Below, in pieces: positions 35,500 to 47,260 of a stretch of 64,000 nt of DNA. Where the stretch lies: contig JAIBEO010000200.1 of assembly GCA_019459185.1 (NCBI GenBank), forward strand, positions 1 through 64,000, given 5' to 3'. Each line of letters begins with the position of its first letter. Positions within the stretch are counted from its first letter, which is position 1. The notes under the pieces were generated by a model. The model was given only the letters and a program-made list of their open reading frames with translations. It searched no databases and was not told the origin of the DNA. Origin of the DNA: Rhizobium sp. GTDB taxonomy: Bacteria > Pseudomonadota > Gammaproteobacteria > Xanthomonadales > Xanthomonadaceae. The position numbers and the translations under genes are program-made.

Positions 35500-35964
35500 A
35501 TGCGGAAATTGAGCGTCGCCCTCTCCCTGCTGCTGCTTGCCCTGCTCGCCGGCTGCGCCGGCGGCCCGCCCAAGCGGGTCTACCCGCCGCAGGCCAGCCT
35601 GCAGGAACTGCGGGTGCAGGAAGACGGCCGCTGGCTGGCGCGCATCCGCATCCAGAACTTCAGCACCGTGCCCATGCGCTTCTCGCGCTTGCAGGCCACG
35701 CTAACGGTGGGCGGCGCGGAAGCCACCCGCTTCGACTTCGACCCGGGCCTGAGCGTGGGCCCCGGCTCCACCGAAATCATCGAGCAGGCCTTCGCGCCGG
35801 CCGCCGGCCCCAAGGCCGCCGTGGACGCCGCCCTGACCAACCGCCGCAGCGTGCGTTACGCGCTGGAAGGCCGCCTGGCCAGCTCCGACCCCGGCACCGA
35901 CGATCCCTTCGAATTCCAGAGCGCGCTCGACCCCGTCCCGGGGCTCGAGGGCGTGCTGCGCTGA
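35500..35964 (+). CDS. Lipoprotein, LEA14/DUF1425-like
   Basis: LLALLAGCAGG lipobox; VRIQNFSTVPMRFSRLQATLTVGG-like beta-sandwich. Confidence 0.55.
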   Translation: MRKLSVALSLLLLALLAGCAGGPPKRVYPPQASLQELRVQEDGRWLARIRIQNFSTVPMRFSRLQATLTVGGAEATRFDFDPGLSVGPGSTEIIEQAFAPAAGPKAAVDAALTNRRSVRYALEGRLASSDPGTDDPFEFQSALDPVPGLEGVLR

Positions 35965-35983
35965 CTTACCGAGGACACCACGC

Positions 35984-37774
35984 ATGAACCGCTACACCGC
36001 CCCCGTGCGCGACATGAAGTTCGCGCTCTACGACGTCATCGGCGCCGACAAGCTGTACGCCAAGCTCGGCATCGAACACGCCCAGCGCGACCTGCTCGAC
36101 GCCGTCATGGAAGAAGCCGCGCGCTTCAACGAAACCGTGCTGGCCCCGCTCAACGCGGTCGGCGACGAACACGGCTGCGGCTTCGACAAGGCCACCGGCG
36201 CGGTCACCACGCCGCCGGGCTACAAGGAGGCCTACGCCCAGTACGTGGAAGGCGGCTGGAGCGCACTCACCGCGCCCGAGGCCCTGGGTGGCCAGGACCT
36301 GCCCGAAAGCTTCGGCGCGGCGCTCAAGGAAATGATCGACGCCGCCTGCCTGAGCTGGGGCAACTACCCGCTGCTTTCGCACGGCGCCACCGAAGCGCTT
36401 AAGCACCACGGCGAGGACTGGCAGAAGGAAGTCTTCCTCAAGCCCATCATCAGCGGCCAGTGGACCGGCACCATGTGCCTGACCGAGCCGCACTGCGGTT
36501 CCGACCTGGGCCTGCTCAAGACGAAGGCCGAACCGCAGGCCGATGGCAGCTATGCCGTCACCGGCACCAAGATCTTCATCACCGGCGGCGACCACGACTT
36601 CACCGACAACATCGTGCACCTGGTGCTGGCGCGCCTGCCGGACGCCCCGGCGGGCACCAAGGGCATCTCGCTGTTCATCGTGCCCAAGCTGCGCACCGCG
36701 CGCGACGGCAGCACGGGCGAACGCAACGCGGTGCGCTGCGGCTCCATCGAACACAAGATGGGCATCCACGGCTCGGCCACCTGCGTGATGAACTTCGACG
36801 GCGCCCAGGGTTACCTGATCGGCCAGCCGAACAAGGGCCTCAATGCGATGTTCACCATGATGAACACCGCGCGCCTGGCCGTGGGCCTGCAGGGCCTGGC
36901 CCTGATCGACCGCAGCTACCAGAACGCGCTGGCCTACTCGCGCGACCGCCTGCAGGGCCGTTCGCTGTCGGGCGCGAAGAACCCGGACAAGCCGGCCGAC
37001 CCGCTCATCGTGCACCCGGACATCCGGCGCATGCTGCTCACCTGCAAGTCGCTGGCCGAGGGCGGGCGCATGCTGGCCCTGCACGCCGCCACGCTGGTGG
37101 ACGTGCTCGAACGTTCGAAGGACGAGGCCGAGCGCAAGGACGCCGACACCCTGCTCGGTTTCCTCACCCCGATCGTCAAGGGCATGCTGACCGAGTGGGG
37201 CAACGAGTGCGCCTACCACGCGCTGCAGTGCTTCGGTGGCCACGGCTACGTGCGTGAATGGGGCATGGAACAGCTCGCGCGCGATGCCCGCATCACCACC
37301 ATCTACGAAGGCACCACCGGCATCCAGGCGCTCGACCTGCTGGGCCGAAAGACCATGCAGCTGCAGGGCGCCGGCCTGCAGATGTTCCTGAAGATGATCC
37401 AGGAATTCTGCACCGAACACGCCAAGGACGCCTCGCTCACCGAGTTCGTGCTGCCGCTGGCCGAAGTGGCCAAGCAGTGGGGCGAGCTGACCATGGAGGT
37501 GGGCAGGAAGGCCATGGCCAACGCCGACGAAGTGGGCGCGGCCTCGGTGGACTACCTGTTCTATTCGGGCTACGTGGCCCTGGCCTTCTGGTGGGCCAAG
37601 GCCGTGGCGGTGGCGGAAGCCGGCGAGCACCCGGCCGGCTTCAAGTCGGCCAAGCGCGAAACCGCCCGCTTCTACTTCGCCCGCATCCTGCCGCGCACCC
37701 AGGCCCATGCGGCCGCGATGCGCAGCGGCGCCGGCAACCTGCTGGGCCTGGACGCGGCGCTGTTCGACAGCTGA
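35984..37774 (+). CDS. Acyl-CoA dehydrogenase with C-terminal domain
   Basis: CLTEPHCGSDLGLLKTKA, ITGGDHDF, CFGGHGYVREWGMEQLARDARITTIYEGTTGIQALDLLGRK. Confidence 0.95.
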   Translation: MNRYTAPVRDMKFALYDVIGADKLYAKLGIEHAQRDLLDAVMEEAARFNETVLAPLNAVGDEHGCGFDKATGAVTTPPGYKEAYAQYVEGGWSALTAPEALGGQDLPESFGAALKEMIDAACLSWGNYPLLSHGATEALKHHGEDWQKEVFLKPIISGQWTGTMCLTEPHCGSDLGLLKTKAEPQADGSYAVTGTKIFITGGDHDFTDNIVHLVLARLPDAPAGTKGISLFIVPKLRTARDGSTGERNAVRCGSIEHKMGIHGSATCVMNFDGAQGYLIGQPNKGLNAMFTMMNTARLAVGLQGLALIDRSYQNALAYSRDRLQGRSLSGAKNPDKPADPLIVHPDIRRMLLTCKSLAEGGRMLALHAATLVDVLERSKDEAERKDADTLLGFLTPIVKGMLTEWGNECAYHALQCFGGHGYVREWGMEQLARDARITTIYEGTTGIQALDLLGRKTMQLQGAGLQMFLKMIQEFCTEHAKDASLTEFVLPLAEVAKQWGELTMEVGRKAMANADEVGAASVDYLFYSGYVALAFWWAKAVAVAEAGEHPAGFKSAKRETARFYFARILPRTQAHAAAMRSGAGNLLGLDAALFDS

Positions 37775-37799
37775 CCGCGCTCCGGCCGCGGAGCAGGCC

Positions 37800-39215
37800 T
37801 CAGGAGGCGAGCCGTCGCGCCCGCTTCTGCGCGTACATGGCCTGGTCCGCGGCTTGCAGCAGCTGCGACAGGGAAGCCGGGGTTCCGGCTGCCGTCGCGG
37901 TGCCGAAACTCGCGGACACCTGGCGGCCCAGGGACGCTACCGGAGCCGCCTGCAGCCGGTTCTGGATGGCCTGGACGATGTCGCCCGCCTTCGCTTCGTC
38001 CGACGCGGGCAGGAAGATGGCGAACTCGTCGCCGCTGAGGCGACCGATGAAGTCCGCGCGACCCAGGCAGGCCTTGCAGCGCTGCACCAGCTCGCGCAGC
38101 GCGATGTCGCCACCGGCGTGGCCGTGGGTGTCGTTGAGTTCCTTGAGGCCGTCGACGTCGAGCATGACGATCGACGCCGGCCGGCCCTGCGCCAGGCCGG
38201 TGGCCAGTTCCATGCCCGCCCGGTCCTCGAAGCAGGTGCGGCTGAGCGCGCCCGTCAGGCCGTCATGGCTGACCTGGTCGCGGAGCCGCTGGTTTGCCGC
38301 GTAAAGCGCCGGCACCGCCAGGCCGAGGTAGGAGTTGGCGGCCAGGCTGATCGCGGCGAACTGCAGTATCAGCGCGTCATCGCCGACGTCGACGGTTGCC
38401 GCCGCGCCCACCGTCAGCAGGCTGAAACCCAGGAGCCCCAACTGGGCACTCGCCAGGTTTTCGGTGTGCACCACCCACAGCTGCAGCACCACCGGCAGCA
38501 CCAGCATCACCAGCAAGGCGCGGCTGTTGGAGAATTCCAGGTAGCCGACCAGGATGGCCAGGGTGGCCGCGAACAGCAGTCCGAGTTTGCCGGCGGCGGA
38601 TTTGCGCAGGCGCCACCGGCCCCACTCGAACGCGGGAAAGCGCCGTACGTCACCGGTGCCGCCCATGCACCGGATCACCAGGGCGAGCACGGGCGCCAGG
38701 GTCACCAGGGCAGCGTAGTCGCCGATCCACCAGGCCGAAGCCAGCTCGAACATGTCAGGGGCTTCGAGCAGGTCGGTCTGGTGCAGCCCCAGCGCGCCCA
38801 ACACCGCGGCCAGCAGTGCGCCCAGCGCGCCGAGCAGGAGGAACTGCGAGACCGCGCGCAGGGTCAGTTCCGTCGGTGCCGACGGGGCCAGGCGCCGCAG
38901 CATCATCGCCGGCAGGGCGTAGGCCCCGGTGTGGATCAGCGCGAACACCAGGCTCGACGATGCCAGTACGCCCAGGCGCAGGTGCTCCTGGTTGGCCGCT
39001 TCGGTCAGGTAGGTACCGAGGACGCAGGCGAGGAAAACCGCCGGCGCCGCCCGCCAGCCCACGCAGTACAGCCCGGCGAAGGTAACCGCCGCCGGCGGGA
39101 ACCACAGGCTGGCATGTGGCGCGTGCTCGAGCGCGGCGGCCAGCAGGAAGCTGCCCAGCCAGAGCAGCAGCAACAACGGGTGCAGCAACCACGACCGCCA
39201 CGAACCCGTTTGCAT
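37800..39215 (-). CDS. MASE1-type membrane diguanylate cyclase
   Basis: N-terminal multi-TM; VSHDGLTGALSR ... FIGRLSGDEFAIFLP. Confidence 0.85.
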   Translation of the reverse strand: MQTGSWRSWLLHPLLLLLWLGSFLLAAALEHAPHASLWFPPAAVTFAGLYCVGWRAAPAVFLACVLGTYLTEAANQEHLRLGVLASSSLVFALIHTGAYALPAMMLRRLAPSAPTELTLRAVSQFLLLGALGALLAAVLGALGLHQTDLLEAPDMFELASAWWIGDYAALVTLAPVLALVIRCMGGTGDVRRFPAFEWGRWRLRKSAAGKLGLLFAATLAILVGYLEFSNSRALLVMLVLPVVLQLWVVHTENLASAQLGLLGFSLLTVGAAATVDVGDDALILQFAAISLAANSYLGLAVPALYAANQRLRDQVSHDGLTGALSRTCFEDRAGMELATGLAQGRPASIVMLDVDGLKELNDTHGHAGGDIALRELVQRCKACLGRADFIGRLSGDEFAIFLPASDEAKAGDIVQAIQNRLQAAPVASLGRQVSASFGTATAAGTPASLSQLLQAADQAMYAQKRARRLAS

Positions 39216-39277
39216 CGACGCTCCCCCTGCTCGTCGCCACGACCGCCTGCGCGCATCCTAGCGTGCCGGAAAGCAAA

Positions 39278-39297
39278 AACCCGCCTTTCGGCGGGTT
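39278..39297 (-). terminator. Intrinsic terminator of tRNA-Pro
   Basis: AACCCGCC-TTTC-GGCGGGTT, T-run on the minus strand. Confidence 0.8.
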
Positions 39298-39340
39298 CGC
39301 TTTCGACGGCCCGGGGGTGGCGGGCGGCCTTGCCACGAAT

Positions 39341-39417
39341 TGGTCGGGACGGTGAGATTCGAACTCACGACCCCTAGCACCCCATGCTAGTGCGCTACCA
39401 GGCTGCGCTACGCCCCG
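39341..39417 (-). tRNA. tRNA-Pro (GGG)
   Basis: CGGGGCG acceptor, anticodon loop ATGGGGT, GTTCGAATC, CCA. Confidence 0.95.
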
Positions 39418-39473
39418 ATTCGTGTCCCGGCCGGAGCCGGGCTGCCGATTATACGCAAGCCGGGAGGCTTGTG

Positions 39474-39490
39474 TGTAGGAGCGGCTTCAG
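39474..39490. repeat. REP remnant (TGTAGGAGCGGCTTCAG) overlapping the stop of the MerR gene
   Basis: Sequence match to the 42563 REP arm. Confidence 0.7.
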
Positions 39491-39843
39491 CGGCGGAGCA
39501 ACTGGAGGACTTCTTCCAGCTCCATGCGCACCTGCTTGACGATCTGCGCGGACATGCTGGTCTCGACCCGGCCGGCCTCGCCTTCCAGGCGCTGGCGCGC
39601 GCCGGAGATGGTGTAGCCCTGTTCGTACAGCAGGCCGCGGATCTGGCGGATCATCAGCACGTCGTGGCGCTGGTAGTAGCGGCGGTTGCCGCGCCGCTTC
39701 ACCGGCTTGAGGCTGGTGAATTCGGTTTCCCAGTAGCGCAGCACGTGCGGCTTGACGTCGCAAAGCTCGCTTACTTCACCGATGGTGAAGTAGCGCTTGG
39801 CCGGGATCGGCGGGAGTTCCCGGTTACTGCCTGGATCCAGCAT
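39487..39843 (-). CDS. MerR-family transcriptional regulator
   Basis: [25 protein letters not shown]. Confidence 0.95.
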   Translation of the reverse strand: MLDPGSNRELPPIPAKRYFTIGEVSELCDVKPHVLRYWETEFTSLKPVKRRGNRRYYQRHDVLMIRQIRGLLYEQGYTISGARQRLEGEAGRVETSMSAQIVKQVRMELEEVLQLLRR

Positions 39844-40123
39844 AGGCTTCCACTCGCTCCTTCAGCTTCTGTCCCGGACGGAAGGTCACCACGGTGCGGG
39901 CGGAGATGGGAATCTCCTCTCCGGTCTTGGGGTTCCGGCCCGGACGCTGGTTCTTCTGGCGCAGGTCGAAGTTGCCGAAGCCCGACAGCTTGACCTGCTG
40001 CCCACGCTCCAGCGCCTCCCGCAGCACATCGAAGAAGGAGTCCACGAATTCCTTGGCCTCGCGCTTGTTCAAGCCAACTTCCTCGAACAGGCGCTCGGCC
40101 ATTTCGGCCTTGGTCAGTGCCAT
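39824..40123 (-). CDS. ihfA: Integration host factor alpha
   Basis: [31 protein letters not shown]...[11 protein letters not shown]. Confidence 0.97.
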   Translation of the reverse strand: MALTKAEMAERLFEEVGLNKREAKEFVDSFFDVLREALERGQQVKLSGFGNFDLRQKNQRPGRNPKTGEEIPISARTVVTFRPGQKLKERVEAYAGSRQ

Positions 40124-40157
40124 AACATCCCCTGTAACCCGCCGTTGCCGGCGGCCA

Positions 40158-42527
40158 TCATGACCGCAACCGCGCGCCGCAGTCCCTGGCCAGCGCCTCG
40201 AGGGCGGTGGCGACGGCCTGGTCGGCGTCGCGGTCAGTTAGGGTGCGTGAAACGTCCTGCAGAATCAAGCCCATAGCCAGACTCTTTGAGCCGCTCTCTA
40301 GGCCCGGCCCGACGTAGCGGTCGAACAGCACAACCTCGCGCAGCAGGCCGCCCAGGGCCGCCTGCAGGCTGGTTTCCAGGGCCGTCCAGGGGGTGGTTTC
40401 CGGGACGACGAGCGCGATATCGCGGCGGACGGACGGGAAACGGGACAATTCGCCGGCCCGGGGCACGTCGCGGGCGGCCAGCGGTGCCAGGTCGAGTTCG
40501 AAACCCACCACCTCGCCGTCCAGGTCCAGCGCCTTGGCCAGGCGCGGATGCAGGTGGCCGACCCAGCCGATGCGCTGGCCGTCGCGCCAGACCGAGGCGC
40601 TGCGGCCGGGGTGGCCCCAGGGGCTGTCGTCCGGGCGGAATTCGGCGCGGGCACCGGCCAGGGCCAGCAGGGCCTCGACCTCGGCCTTGAGGTCGTAGAA
40701 GTCCACGTCGCGGTCGTCCAGCGCCCACTGCTCGGCCGACTGCGGGCCGCAGGCCACCGCGGCGATGCGCGGGGTTTCGCGCGGCGCGCCTTCGGCCAGG
40801 TGGAACACCTTGCCCAGCTCGAACAGGCGCACGCGCGGCTGCTGGCGCGCGCGGTTGCGGCCCAGCGCCGACACCAGGCCCGGCAGCAGCGCGGTGCGCA
40901 TCACGCCAAGTTCGGCGGTGAGCGGATTGGCCAGGGCCACGGCGCTGTCGGACAGCTGCCAGGCCTCGAGCGTGGCGGCATCGAGGAAGGCGTAGTTGAT
41001 GGCTTCGAGGAAATCGCGGCCGGTCAGCTGGCGGCGCAGCACGGCATCGGCCACGCGGGTTTCGCTGGGCGCCACCAGGCGAACCTCGCCGGTGGGCGTG
41101 GTGGTCGGGATGGTTTCGTAGCCGTGGATGCGGGCGATTTCCTCGACCAGGTCCTCTTCGATGGCGATGTCGAAGCGGCGGCTGGGCGGCAACACCGACC
41201 AACCGTCGGCATTGGCGGTGACCTGCATGCCCAGCGCGCGCAGGATGCGTTCGACCCCGGCGTCGGCCACGGCCAGGCCCAGCACGCGCTTGAGGCGGGC
41301 GCGGCGCAGGACCACGGCCTTCGGCTGCGGCAGGAATTCCGGCTGCACGGCCTCGGTGATGGCACCGGCCTGGCCGCCCATGATTTCCAGCACCAGCGCG
41401 GTGGCGCGCTCGAGCGCCAGGCGCGGCAGCTGCGGGTCGACGCCGCGCTCGAAGCGGTGCGAGGCGTCGGTGTGCAGTCCCAGCCGGCGGGAGCGGCCGA
41501 TGATGGCGTCGGGCGCGAAGTGCGCGCTTTCCAGGAACACGCGGGTGGTGGCGTCGGTGACGCGGGTGTCGAAGCCGCCCATCACGCCGGCCAGCGCCAC
41601 CGGGCGGTCGCCGTCGGTGATGGCCAGGAAACCGTCGTCCAGTGCGACCTCGCGCTCGTCGAGCAGCTTGAGGGTTTCGCCGGCGCGGGCGCGGCGCACG
41701 CCGACCGGGCCGGCCAGCGTGGCGGCGTCGAAGGCGTGCATCGGCTGGCCCAGCTCGAGCATCACGTAGTTGGTGATGTCCACCAGCGGGCTGATCGGGC
41801 GCAGGCCGGCGCGCTTGAGGCGCTCGGTCATCCACAGCGGCGAGGCCGCCTTGGCATCCACGCCTTCGATGACGCGGCCGCAGTAACGCGGGCAGTCGGC
41901 GCCGGCGCCCAGCGCCACCTCGAACAAGGCCTGGCTGGTGATGGCAGCTTCGGGGATGGGCATCGGACTGACCTGGGCGCCCATCGCGGCGGCCACGTCG
42001 AAGGCGATGCCGCGCACGCTGAAGCAGTCGGCGCGATTGGGCGTGAGCTTGAGTTCGAAGCTGGCGTCGGGCAGGCCCAGGAACGCGGCGATCGGCTCGC
42101 CGACCGGCGCGTTCGCCGGCAGCTCGAGCAGGCCGGAGGCATCGGCGTCGATGCCCAGCTCCTTCGCGGAACACAGCATGCCCTGCGAATCCACGCCGCG
42201 CAGCTTTGCGGCGCCGATGGCGATGCCGCCCGGCAGCTTCGCGCCGACGGTGGCCAGCGGCGCTTTCAGGCCCGGGCGGGCGTTCGGCGCGCCGCAGACG
42301 ATCTGCACGGTGCCGGCGCCGGTGGCGACCTGGCAGACCTGCAGGCGGTCGGCCTCGGGGTGCCGTTCGCAGGAAAGGATCTCGGCCACGAGCACGCCGT
42401 CCAGGCCCTCGCCCAGCACCTGCAGCTCCTCGACCTCGAGGCCGATGGCGGTGAGGCGCGCGGACAGCTCCTCGCGCGGCGCGGCCGTGGCGACGTGCTC
42501 CCTGAGCCAGCTTTCCGGGAATTTCAT
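40158..42527 (-). CDS. pheT: Phenylalanyl-tRNA synthetase beta subunit
   Basis: [12 protein letters not shown]...; C-terminal FDX-ACB domain. Confidence 0.97.
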   Translation of the reverse strand: MKFPESWLREHVATAAPREELSARLTAIGLEVEELQVLGEGLDGVLVAEILSCERHPEADRLQVCQVATGAGTVQIVCGAPNARPGLKAPLATVGAKLPGGIAIGAAKLRGVDSQGMLCSAKELGIDADASGLLELPANAPVGEPIAAFLGLPDASFELKLTPNRADCFSVRGIAFDVAAAMGAQVSPMPIPEAAITSQALFEVALGAGADCPRYCGRVIEGVDAKAASPLWMTERLKRAGLRPISPLVDITNYVMLELGQPMHAFDAATLAGPVGVRRARAGETLKLLDEREVALDDGFLAITDGDRPVALAGVMGGFDTRVTDATTRVFLESAHFAPDAIIGRSRRLGLHTDASHRFERGVDPQLPRLALERATALVLEIMGGQAGAITEAVQPEFLPQPKAVVLRRARLKRVLGLAVADAGVERILRALGMQVTANADGWSVLPPSRRFDIAIEEDLVEEIARIHGYETIPTTTPTGEVRLVAPSETRVADAVLRRQLTGRDFLEAINYAFLDAATLEAWQLSDSAVALANPLTAELGVMRTALLPGLVSALGRNRARQQPRVRLFELGKVFHLAEGAPRETPRIAAVACGPQSAEQWALDDRDVDFYDLKAEVEALLALAGARAEFRPDDSPWGHPGRSASVWRDGQRIGWVGHLHPRLAKALDLDGEVVGFELDLAPLAARDVPRAGELSRFPSVRRDIALVVPETTPWTALETSLQAALGGLLREVVLFDRYVGPGLESGSKSLAMGLILQDVSRTLTDRDADQAVATALEALARDCGARLRS

Positions 42528-42562
42528 GTCTGTCTCTCTTCTGTATTCTGTCTTTTGCCCCC

Positions 42563-42632
42563 TGTAGGAGCGACTTCAGTCGCAACACTTTCTTCGCCTT
42601 CGGCGAAGGTCGCGACTGAAGTCGCTCCTACA
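42563..42632. repeat. REP/BIME between pheS and pheT
   Basis: TGTAGGAGCGACTTCAGTCGC ... GCGACTGAAGTCGCTCCTACA, perfect 21-bp inverted repeat. Confidence 0.92.
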
Positions 42633-42641
42633 GGAGGGGCT

Positions 42642-44100
<1,459 letters not shown>

Positions 44101-44112
44101 TTCTTATTCTCC

Positions 44113-44316
44113 TCAGAGGTACGGCAGCATGCGGTCCAGACGGCCCGCGTCCTCGGCACGAACGTGGTTCGTCTGCCGGAGGTTGCGCTTCCGCTTGGTC
44201 GCCTTCTTGGTGAGGATGTGGCTACGGTTCGCGTGGCCAGCCTTGTACTTGCCGGAAGCGGTCTTCCGGAAGCGCTTGGCCGCCGCCCGATTGGTCTTGA
44301 TCTTGATCTTGGCCAT
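44113..44316 (-). CDS. rpmI: 50S ribosomal protein L35
   Basis: [25 protein letters not shown]. Confidence 0.97.
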   Translation of the reverse strand: MAKIKIKTNRAAAKRFRKTASGKYKAGHANRSHILTKKATKRKRNLRQTNHVRAEDAGRLDRMLPYL

Positions 44317-44400
44317 GGGAGTCCCTTTGGGATTTATTGGTTACTGGCCTGGGCGGTGGCGGGTGCCACGCTTTCCTTCCTGCCCGTGCCGGCTTGTAAG

Positions 44401-44426
44401 CCATTGATTCCCAAGGGAACCAATGG
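44401..44426 (-). promoter_or_regulatory. Stable hairpin in the rpmI-rplT leader
   Basis: CCATTGGTTCCC/GGGAATCAATGG pairing on the minus strand in a long infC-rpmI spacer. Confidence 0.5.
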
Positions 44427-44546
44427 CAGGTCCATGACGACTTCGCCCGATGTTCCGGGCCCGGATGCCGCACCGGGAGCCCGCCGGAAAGCCGGCGAGC
44501 CGCGAATTATGCAACAAAACCAAGGCGTTGTGTAGGAGACGCCCGG

Positions 44547-45074
44547 TTATTTCTTCTTGGGCGCGACCATCATGATCATCTGGCGTCCCTCGAGGCGCGG
44601 GCGCTGCTCGATGACCACGTCCTCGCCCAGGTCGGCCTCGATGCGCTTGGCCATCTCGAGACCCAGCTCCTGGTGGGCCATCTCGCGGCCCTTGAAGCGG
44701 ATGTTGACCTTGACCTTGTCGCCCTCCTCCAGGAACCGGCGGAGGTTGCGCAGCTTGATGTTGTAGTCGCCGTCGTCGGTGGTCGGGCGGAACTTGAGTT
44801 CCTTGATCTCGACGATCTTCTGCTTCTTCTTGGCGGCGTTCGCCTTCTTCTGCAGGTCGAACTTGTACTTGCCGTAATCCATGATGCGGCAGACCGGCGG
44901 ATCCGCGGTGGGCTGGATCTCGACCAGGTCGACGCCGGACTCTTCGGCCAGCGCAAGCGCTTCGTCGCGGGACAGGACGCCGACCATCTCGCCGTCCAGG
45001 CCGATCACGCGTACGCGCGGGACCCGGATTTCAAGGTTCTTGCGGTTGCCCTTGTCTGAAGATGAAGTATTGAT
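44547..45074 (-). CDS. infC: Translation initiation factor IF-3 (probable ATC start)
   Basis: [31 protein letters not shown] upstream of ATC-AAT-ACT; no plausible ATG/GTG at this boundary. Confidence 0.93.
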   Translation of the reverse strand: MNTSSSDKGNRKNLEIRVPRVRVIGLDGEMVGVLSRDEALALAEESGVDLVEIQPTADPPVCRIMDYGKYKFDLQKKANAAKKKQKIVEIKELKFRPTTDDGDYNIKLRNLRRFLEEGDKVKVNIRFKGREMAHQELGLEMAKRIEADLGEDVVIEQRPRLEGRQMIMMVAPKKK

Positions 45075-45111
45075 TCGCGTGTTCCTTGTTTGTGACTGAA
45101 ACCGGCCGCCC

Positions 45112-47019
45112 TCAGGCGACCGGGCCGTTCTCTTCGCGCAGCCTGGCCAGGAAGTCGTCGACCGACAGGGTCCCCAGGTCCTCGCCCGACCGCGTGCGCA
45201 CCGCAATCATCCCATTTTCCTTCTCGCGGTCGCCAACGACCAGCAGGTAGGGGACTTTTTGCAGGGTGTGCTCGCGGATCTTATAGCCGATCTTCTCGTT
45301 CCGCAAATCGGACTGGACCCGGAAGCCTTGATTCACAAGGGTTTTCCGGACCGATTCGGCCCAGTCGGCCTGGGCGTCGGTGATGTTCATGACCACCGCC
45401 TGGACCGGGGCCAGCCAGGCCGGGAAGGCGCCGGCATGGTTCTCGACCAGGATGCCGATGAAGCGCTCCATGGAGCCGACGATGGCGCGGTGCAGCATGA
45501 CCGGGTGCCGCTTGGTCGAGCTTTCGTCCACGTACTCGGCGCCCAGGCGCCCCGGCATCATGAAGTCGACCTGCATGGTGCCCAGCTGCCAGGTGCGGCC
45601 GATGGCGTCCTTGAGGTGGTATTCGATCTTCGGGCCGTAGAAGGCGCCCTCGCCCGGCAGCTCCTCCCAGGCCACGCCGCAGGCCGACAGGGCCGCGCGC
45701 AGGGCGTTTTCGGCCTTGTCCCAGGTGGCGTCGTCGCCCAGGCGGTTGTCCGGGCGCAGGGCGATCTTGATCTGCACGTCGCTGAAGCCGAAGTCGGCGT
45801 ACACGCGCAGGGCCTGGCGGTGGAACGCGGTGACCTCGGACTCGATCTGGTCCTCGGTGCAGAACACGTGGCCGTCGTCCTGGGTGAAGCCGCGCACGCG
45901 CAGGATGCCGTGCAGCGCGCCCGAGGGCTCGTTGCGGTGGCAGGCGCCGAATTCGCCGTAGCGGATCGGCAGGTCGCGGTAGCTGTGCAGGCCCTGGTTG
46001 AACACCTGCACGTGGCCCGGGCAGTTCATCGGCTTGAGCGCGTAGGTGCGCTTCTCCGACTCGGTGAAGAACATGTTTTCCTTGTAGTTGTCCCAGTGGC
46101 CGGACTTCTTCCACAGGGACACGTCGAGGATCTGCGGGCAGCGCACTTCCTGGTAGCCGGAGGCGCGGTAGACGCGGCGCATGTACTGCTCCACCACCTG
46201 CCACAGCTGCCAGCCCTTCGGGTGCCAGAACACCAGGCCCGGCGCTTCTTCCTGGATGTGGAACAGGTCGAGCTGGCGGGCGATCTTGCGGTGGTCGCGC
46301 TTCTCGGCTTCCTCGAGCTGGACCAGGTAGGCCTTGAGGTCCTTGTCGTTGAGCCAGGCGGTGCCGTAGATGCGGCTGAGCATCTGGTTGTTGTGGTCGC
46401 CGCGCCAATAGGCGCCGGCCACCTTCATCAGCTTGAACGCGCGCAGCTTGTCGGTGCCCGGCACGTGCGGGCCGCGGCACAGGTCGGTGAACTCGCCCTG
46501 GGTGTACAGCGACAGGTCTTCGTTGGCCGGGATCGATTCGATGATCTCGGCCTTGTAGTGCTCGCCCAGGCCCTTGAAGAAGGCCACCGCCTCGTCGCGG
46601 CTCTTGACGCTGCGGGTGACCGGCAGCGCTTCCTTGACGATCTTGAGCATCTCGGCCTCGATGGCCGGCAGGTCTTCCGGCGTGAACGGGCGCTCGTAGG
46701 CGAAGTCGTAGTAGAAGCCGTTGTCGATGACCGGGCCGATGGTGACCTGCGCGCCGGGATACAGGCGCTGCACGGCCTGCGCCAGCAGGTGGGCGGTGGA
46801 GTGGCGCAGCACGTCCAGCGCATCCGGGTGCTTGTCGGTGACGATCTCGAGCGAGGCGTCGTTTTCGATGCGGAAGCTGGCGTCCACCAGCTTGCCGTCC
46901 ACCTTGCCGCCGAGCGCGGCCTTGGCCAGGCCGGCGCCGATGGAGGCGGCGACTTCAGCCACGGTGACGGGGTGTTCGAACGGGCGGCGGCTGCCGTCGG
47001 GGAGCGTGATGTTGATCAT
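45112..47019 (-). CDS. thrS: Threonyl-tRNA synthetase
   Basis: [43 protein letters not shown]. Confidence 0.98.
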   Translation of the reverse strand: MINITLPDGSRRPFEHPVTVAEVAASIGAGLAKAALGGKVDGKLVDASFRIENDASLEIVTDKHPDALDVLRHSTAHLLAQAVQRLYPGAQVTIGPVIDNGFYYDFAYERPFTPEDLPAIEAEMLKIVKEALPVTRSVKSRDEAVAFFKGLGEHYKAEIIESIPANEDLSLYTQGEFTDLCRGPHVPGTDKLRAFKLMKVAGAYWRGDHNNQMLSRIYGTAWLNDKDLKAYLVQLEEAEKRDHRKIARQLDLFHIQEEAPGLVFWHPKGWQLWQVVEQYMRRVYRASGYQEVRCPQILDVSLWKKSGHWDNYKENMFFTESEKRTYALKPMNCPGHVQVFNQGLHSYRDLPIRYGEFGACHRNEPSGALHGILRVRGFTQDDGHVFCTEDQIESEVTAFHRQALRVYADFGFSDVQIKIALRPDNRLGDDATWDKAENALRAALSACGVAWEELPGEGAFYGPKIEYHLKDAIGRTWQLGTMQVDFMMPGRLGAEYVDESSTKRHPVMLHRAIVGSMERFIGILVENHAGAFPAWLAPVQAVVMNITDAQADWAESVRKTLVNQGFRVQSDLRNEKIGYKIREHTLQKVPYLLVVGDREKENGMIAVRTRSGEDLGTLSVDDFLARLREENGPVA

Positions 47020-47050
47020 TTCGGGTCTTGGGCTGGGGATCGCGGGCAAG

Positions 47051-47072
47051 AAAAAAGGGCGCCAGGCGCCCT
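47051..47072 (-). terminator. Attenuator terminator upstream of thrS
   Basis: Minus strand GGGCGCCTGGCGCCC followed by six T. Confidence 0.85.
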
Positions 47073-47091
47073 CGCGGATGCGAAGCCTGGC
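47061..47091 (-). promoter_or_regulatory. Putative antiterminator (GCCAGGC pairing GCCUGGC)
   Basis: 7-bp complement mutually exclusive with the terminator stem. Confidence 0.65.
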
Positions 47092-47098
47092 AGATCGT

Positions 47099-47122
47099 CT
47101 ACCGGGTGGTGGTAGTGCTCAT
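47099..47122 (-). CDS. Threonine leader peptide MSTTTTR
   Basis: ATG AGC ACT ACC ACC ACC CGG TAG, 27 nt before the terminator. Confidence 0.7.
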   Translation of the reverse strand: MSTTTTR

Positions 47123-47180
47123 GTCGCACGCTCGGCGCCGGTTTCCCGGGGCCACCTTGTCTCAGCCCTTGACGGCTCCA

Positions 47181-47209
47181 AAGGTAGGCGGAGGGGGCCT
47201 GAAAGTCAA
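47181..47209 (-). promoter_or_regulatory. Putative thrS promoter
   Basis: TTGACT-17 nt-TACCTT upstream of the leader. Confidence 0.5.
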
Positions 47210-47260
47210 TGAAAACAGGCCTTTCCGGGCTAGACTCGGGGCTCCCAGGGAGACCCGCGC

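Noticed and set aside
39260-39480. Possible element at tRNA-Pro
   Set aside because: No duplicate of the tRNA 3' half found in the window; normal terminator follows the tRNA.
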